Assembly (NCBI RefSeq): GCF_000474745.1
Contig: NZ_ASJR01000007.1
Coordinates: forward strand, 1 to 64,000
DNA length: 64,000 nt
Source: Chitinivibrio alkaliphilus ACht1
GTDB lineage: Bacteria > Fibrobacterota > Chitinivibrionia > Chitinivibrionales > Chitinivibrionaceae
Direction: 5' to 3'
The notes under the pieces are model-generated. The model saw only the letters and a program-made list of their open reading frames with translations, was not told the origin of the DNA and searched no databases. Position 1 is the first letter of the stretch, and every line of letters starts with the position of its first letter. A program made the position numbers and the translations under genes. Below are positions 16,927-25,989 of the stretch, in pieces.

Positions 16927-18150
16927 GTCGTCAATTGTTTCCGTGAGTTCCTGATTTACGTGGTATGGTTTATCTGCTGATATAGTATGGGTCGTATACT
17001 TTTCAAGGCATTGGGAAATTAGCTCGGTAAAGGGAAAGTGCTCTTCGTATTTTTGGCACAGTTCTTCCCGGGGACGTGTGGCCGGATTCGGGGGCACAAA
17101 AAGGGTGCAGCAATCATCATATGGGCGTATGGATATATCGTACGTATCAATATGCCGGGCTATGGAGATGATTTCTTCCTTGTCCATACAGGCAAGGGGG
17201 CGCAGAACAGGAAGAGAGGTGACGGGAGTAATCGCTGCCATGCTTTCTACTGTTTGCGATGCAACTTGCCCGATGCTTTCTCCGTTGGCGAGAAGAGAAA
17301 TTCCCTTTTTTTGGGCAAGGGCATGGCTGATTCGGTACATCATGCGTCGCATAATCGTCATGCCATAGCTGGAAGGGGTCGATTGGAAAAGTGTTTCCTG
17401 TAGGTGGGTAAAGGGAATGGTGTGCACGCGTATTGTCTGTGAGGGCATATAGGAAGCTAGACGGTGAGCGAGATCAAATACTTTTTGTCGTGCTCTTTGT
17501 GTTGTGTGGGGAGGCGATTCAAAATGGATGGCTTCAACAGCAATGCCCCGTTTCATGAGAAGGTAGGCTGCCACGGGAGAATCGATGCCGCCGGAGAGCA
17601 TGAGGAGCCCCTTTCCCGCAGTGCCTACGGGCATTCCCCCAGGACCCTTCCCTTTTTCCAGAAGGAGTAGGGCATCTTTTTTACGAATCTGGACAGTCAA
17701 TGTGGTGTGTGGCGGTTGTACGGCTGCTGTATAGGGACTGTGATCTGTAAGATGTTGTGCCAGTCTCTGTCCGATCTCAATGGATTTGTAGGGAAAATCC
17801 TTTGATGAACGTCGTGCTTGAATACGAATCCTGCTGTTTTTAGGGATATTATGATGGTGTAGTAAGGGTATCGTATCTGTACAGATCGTTTCAATATTTT
17901 TTGCTGTTGGTACGCCCACGGCAAAGGATTGTATTCCGAATAGAGTGGAGAGTGCCCGTTCAACAGGGGCAAGCGGGGTCTTATTCAGCATAATCGTCGC
18001 ACTGTAATAATTATGATGCAGGGTTGTATGAGGAAAGGGGGTGAGTCGCTGTTTCAGATTGTGTATTAGGGTATCTATAAAGCGGTGGCGATTCTTTCCT
18101 TTTAAAAAGAGTTCGCCAAATCGAAGATACAGTATGTTTTGGGGTGTCAT
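16918..18150 (-). CDS. thiI: tRNA 4-thiouridine synthase, rhodanese-less
   Basis: The 410-residue protein has the ThiI layout: an N-terminal ferredoxin-like plus THUMP region that binds tRNA, then a PP-loop ATPase with MLSGGIDSPVAAYLLMKRG that adenylates U8 of tRNA, and RIRAQARRSSKDFPYKS-type segments. The C-terminal rhodanese domain found in E. coli ThiI (about 482 residues) is missing. Such short forms receive sulfur directly from a dedicated cysteine desulfurase, as described for B. subtilis NifZ-ThiI. Here the gene for a desulfurase overlaps it upstream by four bases, which fits that model. A role in thiamine thiazole synthesis is also possible. Confidence 0.93.
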   Translation of the reverse strand: MTPQNILYLRFGELFLKGKNRHRFIDTLIHNLKQRLTPFPHTTLHHNYYSATIMLNKTPLAPVERALSTLFGIQSFAVGVPTAKNIETICTDTIPLLHHHNIPKNSRIRIQARRSSKDFPYKSIEIGQRLAQHLTDHSPYTAAVQPPHTTLTVQIRKKDALLLLEKGKGPGGMPVGTAGKGLLMLSGGIDSPVAAYLLMKRGIAVEAIHFESPPHTTQRARQKVFDLAHRLASYMPSQTIRVHTIPFTHLQETLFQSTPSSYGMTIMRRMMYRISHALAQKKGISLLANGESIGQVASQTVESMAAITPVTSLPVLRPLACMDKEEIISIARHIDTYDISIRPYDDCCTLFVPPNPATRPREELCQKYEEHFPFTELISQCLEKYTTHTISADKPYHVNQELTETIDDLL

Positions 18151-19277
18151 AAATACATCCTTGTATAGGTGTTCGTAATTATTTCCAGGGCTTCTTGTAT
18201 TTCGTCAGTCCTTGTTTTGTAGGTAAAGCTTATACGCAGGCTTGATCGTGCTCGCCGAAGTGAGCCCGTCATTTCACGAATGGGTACGCTTTCGCCAGTT
18301 CCATTGGCCGCACAGGCAGATTTTGTAGAGATATAAACGCCCGCGTTTGACAAGGCGGAGACAAAGGGTTCAGGTTTTTTGTCGGGGATACTTATATTCA
18401 GAATATAGGGAGAACTGGTTTCAGGCGAGTTGATTACAATACCTTCCAGTGAAGTAAGGTGAGCGCGAAAAAGATCATTCATGCGACACAGCCGTTCGTG
18501 GTGCTTTCTGCTTTCTTGAAGACTCAGACGAAGAGCCCGAGCCATGGCTGCTGCACCCGCACAGTGTTCCGTGCCACTTCGTACGCCTTCTTCCTGCCCC
18601 CCTCCATGAATAAAGGAGGGCAGCTGTATTGTTTTTTTACAGAGCAGTCCTCCCATTCCGTTTAATCCATGGAATTTATGCGGCGAAAATGAAATGGTAT
18701 CAGCCTCTGCAGTTATGGGGGCGTTTCCGTGTTTGCCCAAGGACTGTACAGCATCGCAATGAAAGGCCGCATGTGAGTGGCGATGTACGGTGTGTATCAG
18801 TTCTTGTATCGGTGATATGGACCCCGTTTCATTGTTAACGTGCATTATGGTGACCATACTGGTATCATCCCGCAGGGCATTCTGAATGCGGCTTGGGGAA
18901 ATGATTCCTCGTGTATCTGGACGCAGTAGAGTAAGAGTAAATCCCCGTGTTTCTAAGTAGGAGAGGGTTTTTAAAATAGAAGGATGTTCCATGGTGGAAG
19001 AGATAATGTGACGTCCCCGATGGCGATATCTATGAGCAAGCCCGATAAGGGCAAGATTATTTGCTTCTGTGGCAGATGCGGTGAGAAAAAGAGTGTACTC
19101 CTGAGCAGAAAGAAGTCTACGGGTACGTTCTTTTGCTTGAGTAAGAACAGACTCTGCTGTAATACCCATACCATGAGGAGAACTCGGGTTGCCAAAATAG
19201 CGCTGCGCTGCTTTAGTATATGTTTCTAACACAGTAGGATCTGGCGATGTAGTCGCCGCAGAATCAAGATAAATCAT
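18147..19277 (-). CDS. Cysteine desulfurase, NifS/IscS family
   Basis: The 376-residue PLP enzyme removes sulfur from cysteine and forms a protein persulfide. Motifs are MIYLDSAATT at the start, TASATEANNLAL, HVNNETGSISPI, the PLP lysine K201 in FSPHKFHG, and the active-site Cys322 in STKSACAANGTGE. The start at 19277 was preferred over 19313 because family members begin with this YLDSAATT segment. It overlaps thiI (ATGA), so its sulfur probably goes to ThiI for tRNA s4U8 and perhaps thiamine. It resembles the shorter, ThiI-dedicated desulfurases rather than housekeeping IscS. Confidence 0.92.
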   Translation of the reverse strand: MIYLDSAATTSPDPTVLETYTKAAQRYFGNPSSPHGMGITAESVLTQAKERTRRLLSAQEYTLFLTASATEANNLALIGLAHRYRHRGRHIISSTMEHPSILKTLSYLETRGFTLTLLRPDTRGIISPSRIQNALRDDTSMVTIMHVNNETGSISPIQELIHTVHRHSHAAFHCDAVQSLGKHGNAPITAEADTISFSPHKFHGLNGMGGLLCKKTIQLPSFIHGGGQEEGVRSGTEHCAGAAAMARALRLSLQESRKHHERLCRMNDLFRAHLTSLEGIVINSPETSSPYILNISIPDKKPEPFVSALSNAGVYISTKSACAANGTGESVPIREMTGSLRRARSSLRISFTYKTRTDEIQEALEIITNTYTRMYL

Positions 19278-19558
19278 ACTACCTCCGTGTGTAAAATATA
19301 CTATTTGTATCAAAGGGGTAAAGAATCTTTGGTTCCTTTTTGCGTGTGCGGAAAAGCCTTGTTTTTTTATGGAACCGGGAACATCTGCTTCGTTGATTTC
19401 AAGGTGTAAAAAGAGTGTTGTCTGTTTTTTTTAGCTTCCATTGGACACCCTTCTTGACGGTCCAAAGTGCATGTTTGCGAAAAAGCTGTGAAATGCCTCT
19501 TTTCTTATCGTATACTGTAGGTGTATACTCTTTTATCGTAGATTGGTAACTTGATATA

Positions 19559-22111
19559 ATGCGACATGTTACGGAGTATTTCTCCACACTTCACTATCGG
19601 GTGCTTTTTTTCACCCTCCTTTTTTTAGTATTTTTTGCTGCCTCCGTTGGTGATACCGTATCAGAGGCTCTTGTACTTTCTGTATACAGTGCAGAGGTTG
19701 TTTCACATTTGTTTTTTGTAAATGCACTTATTTTGTTTGTTTTATCCTTCCTTGCCCTTTCAATTATTGATAATTATAATCGAGGGAAGATATTTATCCT
19801 GTTTCTCGTAACCTATGCAGTGTCTCTATTTCTGTTACGCCTGTTTCATTTTCTCGGTGAGTGGGTATATCTTGTGTTGTACGTACTTTCCTATACAGGA
19901 AAGATTATGATGTTTTTGCTTGCATGGACCCTTGCTAATGATGTTGCCGATAGCCGAAGCGGTGCAAAGCATTTTCCCTTTATTGCCGCCGGGGGAACCC
20001 TTGGGGCGATTGTGGGAACATTTTCTATACCAGTGTTAGTGAAAACCTATACACCTTTGCAACTCCTGTGGGTATGGATTCTTCTACTCTTTACAGCAGC
20101 TCTGCTGGTCAAAGCCATGGTATACTCCCTGGGGCATCATTTTTCCCGCCGCCGTTTTAATCGACAGGTTTCGTTGCATTTCTCTGTGTTGGGTCGAAAT
20201 ATTCGCGATTTGATGCGTCAGCCTCTTCTGAATACCATGGCAACAGCCTATTTTTTTATTTTCATAATTATTTTCTGCCAACAATATCTTTTCTATGATG
20301 TGGTTCGTTCAGAGTATGAAGATGCCCTGTCTATTTCCGGCTTTCTCGGGTACTTTAAAGGTGGGTTCCTTCTCATTACCTTTCTTTTGCAAGCCTTTGT
20401 TGCCGGTCGGCTTACTCGATATATCGGCTGGATACGCGTATTGACAGTACTTCCATTTGTTTTCTTTCTGTCCTTTGCTGCCATGTGGTATTTCGATATG
20501 CACGGTCTCGATCTCTACATACATACAGTTATTGCTGCCATGGGGCTGCGTATTGCCGTGTTTGATTCTTTTTTTTCACCCAATTATCAAAATATTTTTT
20601 CAATTTTTCCTGAGGATCTTCGTGGTCGGGGTAAACTCACCATCGACGGTGTCTTCAAGCCTCTTGCCATGGCTGTTTCTGCGGGGCTTATCGTGCTCAT
20701 CTCTTCTCAAACCCAGATGCTTGTCATTTTATTGTTTCTCTCCCTTATCGCTCTTGGTATAACCTTACGATTGCGACGGCACTATCTTTTTACCGCCTTG
20801 GGATACTTACACCGGACAAGTTCTGAGGAGGTCCCTCAACGTATTAGCCAAAGTCTTTCTTATGAAAAGGGGCTGGAGCTTCTTGATACGGTAATCGAAG
20901 AGCAGCCGCGAGAGTTGAAGTTTTGTGCCGTGGATATTTTGGTAGAGCTTGATAATGATCGTGCCATAGCTCGACTTATTCACTGGTATCCTCTGGTGGA
21001 TACGTATGTGCAAGCCTATATCGTCTCTGCCCTCGGAAAAGCAAAGAATCGGAACGTGCTCCCCTTTGTACGGTATTTACTTCGCGCCGAAACAGATCCA
21101 CGTGTGGTGGCCAATGTATTGATTGCCCTTTGGAGTATGCAGGAGGAGGAGGAAACAGTCTATGCTGCATTTCTTTCCCACGCTGTTCCTCGTGTGCGGG
21201 GAAATGCCATATACATTCTTTTTTATCTGGGGTTTTCACAAAAATATTCTTTGGAAGCCCGTTTAGAGGAGATGCTTTTTATAGATGCAGAGGGGGAGGA
21301 GAAGTCTGCCCTTTGGGTTCTTGCGCATATCCCAATTACGAATCGACTTACTCAGGCGTTAAAACAGTATTGGTATACCCGAACTGTTCGGGTGCTGCGC
21401 AGTTTTTCCTATTGGAAATCCTTTGTTGCGGCGGTGGTTCGTTCGCGGGATTATGCCCTGCTTTTTGAACTTGTCGATATGTATCAGGCGGTGAGTGAAC
21501 AAAAACAACGTGAGCTTGTTTCGCAGGTTGCGTGGCTTATTCATCGAGATGGGGAAGCGGATATCGTTGCCCATATGGGAGAGTTTCGTAGTAGTTATAC
21601 TACGGATTTTGTTTTGCGCGCTTTGGCCCATAGTAGAGTACATGTCGGGGAGTCCATGGTAAAGCGTCTGGAGCGTTTTGCTGAACAGGAGTATGAGAAG
21701 TTCTTGGTGTCTCGGCAGGCCTTGCATTATTTGCGGTCCTTTCTGCATAATTCAGGTCGTGTAGATCCATATTTGGAATACTATATTCAGGTTATTGAGC
21801 AGGAAGAACAGAGCTTGCATTTTAATAATCTTCTTGAGTGTGTTGCCATTGTAGATGCAAGTAATGCCGTCAACACGATACTTGATAAGATTCATATTTA
21901 TTCTCGTACGATTTATTCTCGTGTTGTTGATATTATTGATACAGCTTCTTCCAAGCGCATCAATAAACTTATTGTAACCCTTATGGAGGGAGGAGGACAC
22001 TGTCCCCGTGAATTTCATTCCCTCGACGAAGTGTTTGAGATATATCTTCTAAGCGGCCTGCCTGTTGTACGAGAAAGCACCTTGTATTTGATAAATCAAC
22101 AAAGCGAGTGA
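19559..22111 (+). CDS. Nucleotide-transporter-like membrane protein with HEAT-like C-terminus
   Basis: This 850-residue protein has about 11-12 hydrophobic segments in the first 430 residues, arranged like an MFS or ATP/ADP-translocase (NTT) transporter, followed by about 400 soluble residues. The soluble part consists of helix-pair repeats (for example LKFCAVDILVELDNDRAIARL, YIVSALGKAKNRNVLPFVRYLL, VVANVLIALWSM), typical of HEAT-like repeats. The AGGTLGAIVGTF segment in the membrane part is characteristic of this group. The gene overlaps the next one, a cyclic-nucleotide-binding protein, by four bases. Substrate and direction of transport are not visible; the HEAT tail and partner suggest a regulated or sensory membrane protein. 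Confidence 0.8.
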   Translation: MRHVTEYFSTLHYRVLFFTLLFLVFFAASVGDTVSEALVLSVYSAEVVSHLFFVNALILFVLSFLALSIIDNYNRGKIFILFLVTYAVSLFLLRLFHFLGEWVYLVLYVLSYTGKIMMFLLAWTLANDVADSRSGAKHFPFIAAGGTLGAIVGTFSIPVLVKTYTPLQLLWVWILLLFTAALLVKAMVYSLGHHFSRRRFNRQVSLHFSVLGRNIRDLMRQPLLNTMATAYFFIFIIIFCQQYLFYDVVRSEYEDALSISGFLGYFKGGFLLITFLLQAFVAGRLTRYIGWIRVLTVLPFVFFLSFAAMWYFDMHGLDLYIHTVIAAMGLRIAVFDSFFSPNYQNIFSIFPEDLRGRGKLTIDGVFKPLAMAVSAGLIVLISSQTQMLVILLFLSLIALGITLRLRRHYLFTALGYLHRTSSEEVPQRISQSLSYEKGLELLDTVIEEQPRELKFCAVDILVELDNDRAIARLIHWYPLVDTYVQAYIVSALGKAKNRNVLPFVRYLLRAETDPRVVANVLIALWSMQEEEETVYAAFLSHAVPRVRGNAIYILFYLGFSQKYSLEARLEEMLFIDAEGEEKSALWVLAHIPITNRLTQALKQYWYTRTVRVLRSFSYWKSFVAAVVRSRDYALLFELVDMYQAVSEQKQRELVSQVAWLIHRDGEADIVAHMGEFRSSYTTDFVLRALAHSRVHVGESMVKRLERFAEQEYEKFLVSRQALHYLRSFLHNSGRVDPYLEYYIQVIEQEEQSLHFNNLLECVAIVDASNAVNTILDKIHIYSRTIYSRVVDIIDTASSKRINKLIVTLMEGGGHCPREFHSLDEVFEIYLLSGLPVVRESTLYLINQQSE

Positions 22112-22578
22112 TCATGGGAAATCGTGGGTTCGAGTATATCGCAAATATGGTTGTCCTTCGAAATTGTCCACTCTTTTCCTCCCTTTCTCCCGGGGAATTA
22201 CGGCGACTTACCGGTGCTGTACGGCAATTTCGCTGTGAGGCCCACGATGTTCTTCTGAAAGAGGGGGATAGCAATACAACCCTGTATCTCCTCTCTTCGG
22301 GGGAAGTAGAACTTACCTCTGCCGAGGGGGTACAACGACGTATCTCTGCCCAAGAAAAGGGCACTACCTGTTTTTTCGGTGAGATAGATCTCTTTTTGCC
22401 GGGTAATCGGGTTGATTATACGGTTATTGCCCTTGCTCCAACAGAGATTCTTACTTTAGGTCGAACCGATCTCTATGCTCTTATGTCTGAGAATCCCTCC
22501 ATACCGATACGAATAGTGGAGATGTTTTCAACTCGTTTAGCAGAGTATGAACGCCGTCGAAGAGATACGGTCTTGTAG
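22108..22578 (+). CDS. Cyclic-nucleotide-binding-domain protein
   Basis: The 156-residue protein is essentially one cNMP-binding beta-roll: NCPLFSSLSPGELRRLTGAV, LLKEGDSNTTLYLLSSGEVEL, then FFGEIDLFLPGNRVDYTVIALAPTEILTLGR and a C-terminal helix. No DNA-binding helix-turn-helix follows, so it is not a CRP-type transcription factor. The start is GTG at 22108 (ATG at 22114 is an alternative), overlapping the transporter-like gene by four bases. It probably acts with that protein. The usual Arg that contacts the cyclic phosphate is not evident in the GEIDLF-GNRVDY region, so ligand binding is uncertain. Confidence 0.8.
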   Translation: MIMGNRGFEYIANMVVLRNCPLFSSLSPGELRRLTGAVRQFRCEAHDVLLKEGDSNTTLYLLSSGEVELTSAEGVQRRISAQEKGTTCFFGEIDLFLPGNRVDYTVIALAPTEILTLGRTDLYALMSENPSIPIRIVEMFSTRLAEYERRRRDTVL

Positions 22579-22618
22579 AATGCAGTTGTAAAAAGCTAAC
22601 TTTGTAAGCGTTTTGAAC

Positions 22619-22636
22619 ATGTTATAAAAATCACAA
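22619..22636. promoter_or_regulatory. Rex-like operator upstream of the hydrogenase operon
   Basis: ATGTTATAAAAATCACAA aligns over all 18 positions with the Rex consensus TTGTGAAATATTTCACAA. The right half-site TCACAA is perfect and the left half matches 4 of 6 bases. Rex is the NADH/NAD+-sensing repressor that controls fermentative and hydrogenase genes in many anaerobes. It lies about 100 bases before the first hydrogenase gene. AT-rich sequence can mimic such sites. Confidence 0.4.
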
Positions 22637-22737
22637 TATGTACAATTCCTTTTATATATTACTTTCGACACGGGGAGTCCCGTGAAGATATGACTATGGG
22701 TCATTTTGAAAAACAACTCTCTAATGGAGGAAGAAGT

Positions 22738-23217
22738 ATGGCAGAAAAGGCACTGCTTCCCATGCCGGAAAAACTGGTTGATTTTATTGAAGAATGGAAA
22801 GAGAAGCCAGGAAATTTAATTATGGTTCTGCACAAGGTTCAGGAGCACTATCGGTATATCCCCGATGTTGTTGCTGAAGAGGTTGCACATCTGCTTGATG
22901 TTCCTTTGGCCAAGATTTACGGTGTTGCAACGTTTTATCATCTCTTTTCTCTAAAAGAGCCAGGAAAGCATGAGGTTGCCGTATGCATGGGGACCGCTTG
23001 TTACCTGAAGGGAGCTCAGGATCTTCTTGATGAGATAGACCAAGTGATAGATTGTAAAGCTGGATGTGTCACTGAAGACAAGCAGTTTTCTGTCGAAGCG
23101 GTACGCTGTATCGGGTGTTGTGGTCTTGCACCGGTCATGACCGTTGATGGAAAAGTATATGGTAACGTTACTAAGGATATGATTGCCGGAATTCTTGCAC
23201 CGTATCAGCGGAATTAA
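22738..23217 (+). CDS. hydC: NAD-linked [FeFe] hydrogenase gamma subunit (NuoE-like)
   Basis: The 159-residue protein is a NuoE/HydC-type thioredoxin-fold subunit carrying one [2Fe-2S] cluster. The probable ligands are Cys83 and Cys88 (AVCMGTACYLKG) and Cys124 and Cys128 (VRCIGCCGLAP). The N-terminal helix bundle (VLHKVQEHYRYIPDVVAEEVAHLL, IYGVATFYHLFSL) is typical. It links the flavin subunit HydB with the hydrogenase HydA. The ATG at 22738 follows a GGAGGAAG site; the longer frame to 22690 is rejected. It is the first gene of the operon. Confidence 0.93.
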   Translation: MAEKALLPMPEKLVDFIEEWKEKPGNLIMVLHKVQEHYRYIPDVVAEEVAHLLDVPLAKIYGVATFYHLFSLKEPGKHEVAVCMGTACYLKGAQDLLDEIDQVIDCKAGCVTEDKQFSVEAVRCIGCCGLAPVMTVDGKVYGNVTKDMIAGILAPYQRN

Positions 23218-23776
23218 GGTGCATTACTCTCTCTGTGACTATCTTACAGATATTGTGCATAACTCCCTGGAGGCGGGAGCAGATACTGTATCTGTGGAGA
23301 TGTGTGAGAGCGATTTTGAGATACGGTGTACAATACAGGATAATGGGTGTGGTATGAGCGATGAAACCTTACAGTCAGTTATGGACCCATTTTATACCGA
23401 TGGGAAAAAGCACGTACATCGCTCTGTTGGCCTTGGACTTCCTTTCTTGCTCCAAGCTGCTCAGGCATGCGGTGGCGATGCGCACATTTCCTCTGTGAGT
23501 GGGCATGGTACGGAGGTCTCGTTTTGGATGAAGCAAGACTCGGTTGATCTTCCTCCCCGTGGCAACATTCCAGCAACGGTTACGTCCTTGTTTTCCTTCT
23601 CTCAGGAGGGAAACATCATCTTTTGTCATCGGTGGCATTCAGCAGAGTACACTGTTACGAGAAAAGAGTTGGAAGATACTTTAGGAGAGTTAACCAGTGT
23701 TGATTCTCTATCCTGTATGAAGTTGTATATCGAATCCTGTGAAGAAAATTTATACAAGGAGAATACCCATGGCTAA
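23183..23776 (+). CDS. GHKL-type ATPase-like protein of the hydrogenase operon
   Basis: The protein (up to 197 residues) has a histidine-kinase-type ATP-binding fold: the N-box DIVHNSLEAGADTV, the G1 box DNGCGMSDET, and VGLGLPFLLQAAQACGGD. It has no sensor or phospho-acceptor domain, so it is not a complete kinase. Similar stand-alone ATPases are found in [FeFe]-hydrogenase operons of Clostridia and Thermotogales, where their role is not settled. Two starts are possible: TTG at 23183, which has an AAGGA site and overlaps hydC, or GTG at 23219, which fits the family's usual N-terminus. The 3' end overlaps the leader of the next gene. Confidence 0.75.
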   Translation: MPEFLHRISGIKVHYSLCDYLTDIVHNSLEAGADTVSVEMCESDFEIRCTIQDNGCGMSDETLQSVMDPFYTDGKKHVHRSVGLGLPFLLQAAQACGGDAHISSVSGHGTEVSFWMKQDSVDLPPRGNIPATVTSLFSFSQEGNIIFCHRWHSAEYTVTRKELEDTLGELTSVDSLSCMKLYIESCEENLYKENTHG

Positions 23777-24161
23777 GTTAAACCTGGATGACCTGAAAAA
23801 AATGCGCGATGAAAAGCGTAGAGAAATGAACCGTCGGGACACAGATAAGAGTATCGAAATTATCATCGGTATGGGAACGTGCGGTATAGCTGCTGGAGCA
23901 AAGGAAGCCTTCGACGCTTTTGTTACCGCAATTGATGCAAGTAATCTTGACGATGTAATGATAAAACAGACCGGTTGTATGGGCTTTTGTGCCAATGAAC
24001 CAACCGTTGAGGTACGTATGCCCGAAATGCCTGATACAATCTATAATAATGTGGATGCCACTATTGCAGAACGAATTGTAAAGGAGCATATCCTCGAACA
24101 GAAAATGGTAAGTGAGTATGTATTTGATAAACCGTCCGTTGACATTGTTGATGGTCAGTAA
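23769..24161 (+). CDS. HndB-like [2Fe-2S] ferredoxin-domain protein
   Basis: The 130-residue protein starts with a charged helical segment (LDDLKKMRDEKRREMNRRD) and then a thioredoxin-like ferredoxin domain with GMGTCGIAAGAKEAF and KQTGCMGFCANEPTVEV (Cys38, Cys70, Cys74 among the expected ligands). It matches HndB of NADP-reducing and bifurcating hydrogenases. The ATG at 23769 follows an AAGGAG site. It lies between the ATPase-like gene and hydB and probably serves as an electron-transfer or assembly subunit of the complex. Confidence 0.88.
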   Translation: MAKLNLDDLKKMRDEKRREMNRRDTDKSIEIIIGMGTCGIAAGAKEAFDAFVTAIDASNLDDVMIKQTGCMGFCANEPTVEVRMPEMPDTIYNNVDATIAERIVKEHILEQKMVSEYVFDKPSVDIVDGQ

Positions 24162-24179
24162 ACCAGGAGCAGATAAGTA

Positions 24180-25973
24180 ATGGCTTATAAAAGTTTTATT
24201 CTTGTATGTGCCGGTACCGGTTGTCACTCAAATATGGGTGAAGAGATCTACAACGAACTGGTGAAGGCCGTTGAAGCACACAATATCTCCCAGGATGTCC
24301 AAGTTGTAAAGACCGGTTGTTTCGGCTTTTGTGAACAGGGTCCTATTGTAAAGATTCTCCCGGAAGAAGCTTTCTATGTGAAGGTAACTCCCGATGATGC
24401 ACCTGAACTGGTGGCAGAGCATGTGGTAAAGGGACGTCAGGTTGACCGTCTTTTGTATAAAGAACCAGGTATGGAAAAAGCCTCAAACAAAATTGATGAT
24501 ATGGGGTTTTATCAAAAGCAGTTTCGAATTGTTCTGCGCAACTGTGGTTTTATCAACCCTGAAGATATTGATGAGTATATCGGAAGAAATGGGTATCAAT
24601 CTTTAGGAAAAGTGCTGACCGAGCTTTCCCCTGATGATGTCATTGAAGAACTGAAGAAATCAGGGCTTCGTGGTCGTGGTGGAGCTGGGTTTCCTTCATG
24701 GATGAAGCTGAGTTTTTCCAAAGGCGTTACGGGGGTTGATCAGAAATATGTGGTGTGTAATGCCGATGAGGGCGATCCCGGGGCATACATGGATCGTTCC
24801 ACCCTTGAAGGAGATCCACATTCTATTATTGAAGCCATGGCGATTAATGCCTATACCATTGGTGCAGATAAGGGCTTTATCTATATTCGGGCGGAATATC
24901 CCCTTGCCATTGAGCGACTCGAAGTTGCCATGAAGCAAGCACGTGATTATGGGCTTCTCGGTGATAATATCCTTGGAACGGATTTCTCCTTCGATATTGA
25001 GATTCGTCTTGGTGCCGGTGCCTTTGTGTGTGGTGAAGAAACAGCTCTAATCTCTTCTATCGAAGGGAAACGAGGGGTGCCCACGCCACGACCGCCATTT
25101 CCTCCTGTAAAAGGTTTATGGGGGAAACCAACCTGTGTAAACAACGTCGAAACCCTTGCAAATATTCCCGTAATTATTGAAAAAGGTGGCGACTGGTTTA
25201 AAAAAATCGGTACGGAAAAAACAAGTGGGACAAAGGTCTTTGCCTTAACCGGTAAGGTAAACAATTCTGGTTTGATTGAAGTACCCATGGGCACGACCTT
25301 ACGTGAGATTATTTTTGATATCGGTGGTGGTATCAAGGATGGTAAGAAGTTTAAGGCTGCACAAACCGGTGGTCCCTCCGGTGGGGTTATCACAGAAGAG
25401 CACCTGGATACACCCATTGATTTTGACAATCTGGTAGCTCTTGGTTCCATGATGGGGTCGGGTGGTCTTATTGTTATGGATGAGGATGACTGTATCGTTG
25501 ATGTGACAAAGTTTTATCTAGACTTTTCCGTGGATGAATCGTGCGGTAAATGCTCGCCTTGTCGTATTGGTGGGCGTAAACTCTATGATATCCTTGATAA
25601 AATATCCAAGGGAAGTGCTACCGCTGAAGATGTAGATAAAATAGACGCTATTGCAGAGGCAATGAAAAAAGCCTCTCTCTGTGGACTTGGGCAAACCACA
25701 CCAAACCCGGTTCTTTCCATATTGCACTATTTCCGTGATGAGCTTTTTTCTCATATTAATGAAAAAGTGTGTCCCGCTGGAAAGTGTAAGGATCTTGTTT
25801 CATTTTCCATTGACGCAGAAAAATGTATCGGATGTACTCTCTGCGCTCGAAAATGCCCCGTAAACTGTATCAGTGGTGCGAAACGACAGGCCCATGAAAT
25901 AGATCAGTCGCAGTGTGTAAAATGTGGAGAGTGTTTTACGGTTTGTAAATTTGATGCCGTGGTAAAGGCGTAA
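24180..25973 (+). CDS. hydB: NAD-linked [FeFe] hydrogenase beta subunit (NuoF-like)
   Basis: The 597-residue flavoprotein has an N-terminal [2Fe-2S] thioredoxin-fold domain (Cys10, Cys15, Cys47, Cys51), the NuoF core with the FMN loop GLRGRGGAGFPSWMK and NADH segment CNADEGDPGAYMDR, a [4Fe-4S] site (SCGKCSPCRIGGRK ... CGLGQ), and a C-terminal two-cluster ferredoxin (CIGCTLCARKCPVNC and CVKCGECFTVCKF). This layout is that of HydB/HndC in bifurcating hydrogenases, where the flavin splits electrons between NAD(H), ferredoxin and HydA. Spacing to hndB is 18 bases and to hydA 16. Confidence 0.95.
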   Translation: MAYKSFILVCAGTGCHSNMGEEIYNELVKAVEAHNISQDVQVVKTGCFGFCEQGPIVKILPEEAFYVKVTPDDAPELVAEHVVKGRQVDRLLYKEPGMEKASNKIDDMGFYQKQFRIVLRNCGFINPEDIDEYIGRNGYQSLGKVLTELSPDDVIEELKKSGLRGRGGAGFPSWMKLSFSKGVTGVDQKYVVCNADEGDPGAYMDRSTLEGDPHSIIEAMAINAYTIGADKGFIYIRAEYPLAIERLEVAMKQARDYGLLGDNILGTDFSFDIEIRLGAGAFVCGEETALISSIEGKRGVPTPRPPFPPVKGLWGKPTCVNNVETLANIPVIIEKGGDWFKKIGTEKTSGTKVFALTGKVNNSGLIEVPMGTTLREIIFDIGGGIKDGKKFKAAQTGGPSGGVITEEHLDTPIDFDNLVALGSMMGSGGLIVMDEDDCIVDVTKFYLDFSVDESCGKCSPCRIGGRKLYDILDKISKGSATAEDVDKIDAIAEAMKKASLCGLGQTTPNPVLSILHYFRDELFSHINEKVCPAGKCKDLVSFSIDAEKCIGCTLCARKCPVNCISGAKRQAHEIDQSQCVKCGECFTVCKFDAVVKA

Positions 25974-25989
25974 GTGAGGAGAATAAACA

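Noticed and set aside
19509-19528. GTATAC repeated 7 bases apart before the transporter-like gene
   Set aside because: GTATAC is itself palindromic and common in AT-rich sequence; no further evidence supports an operator.
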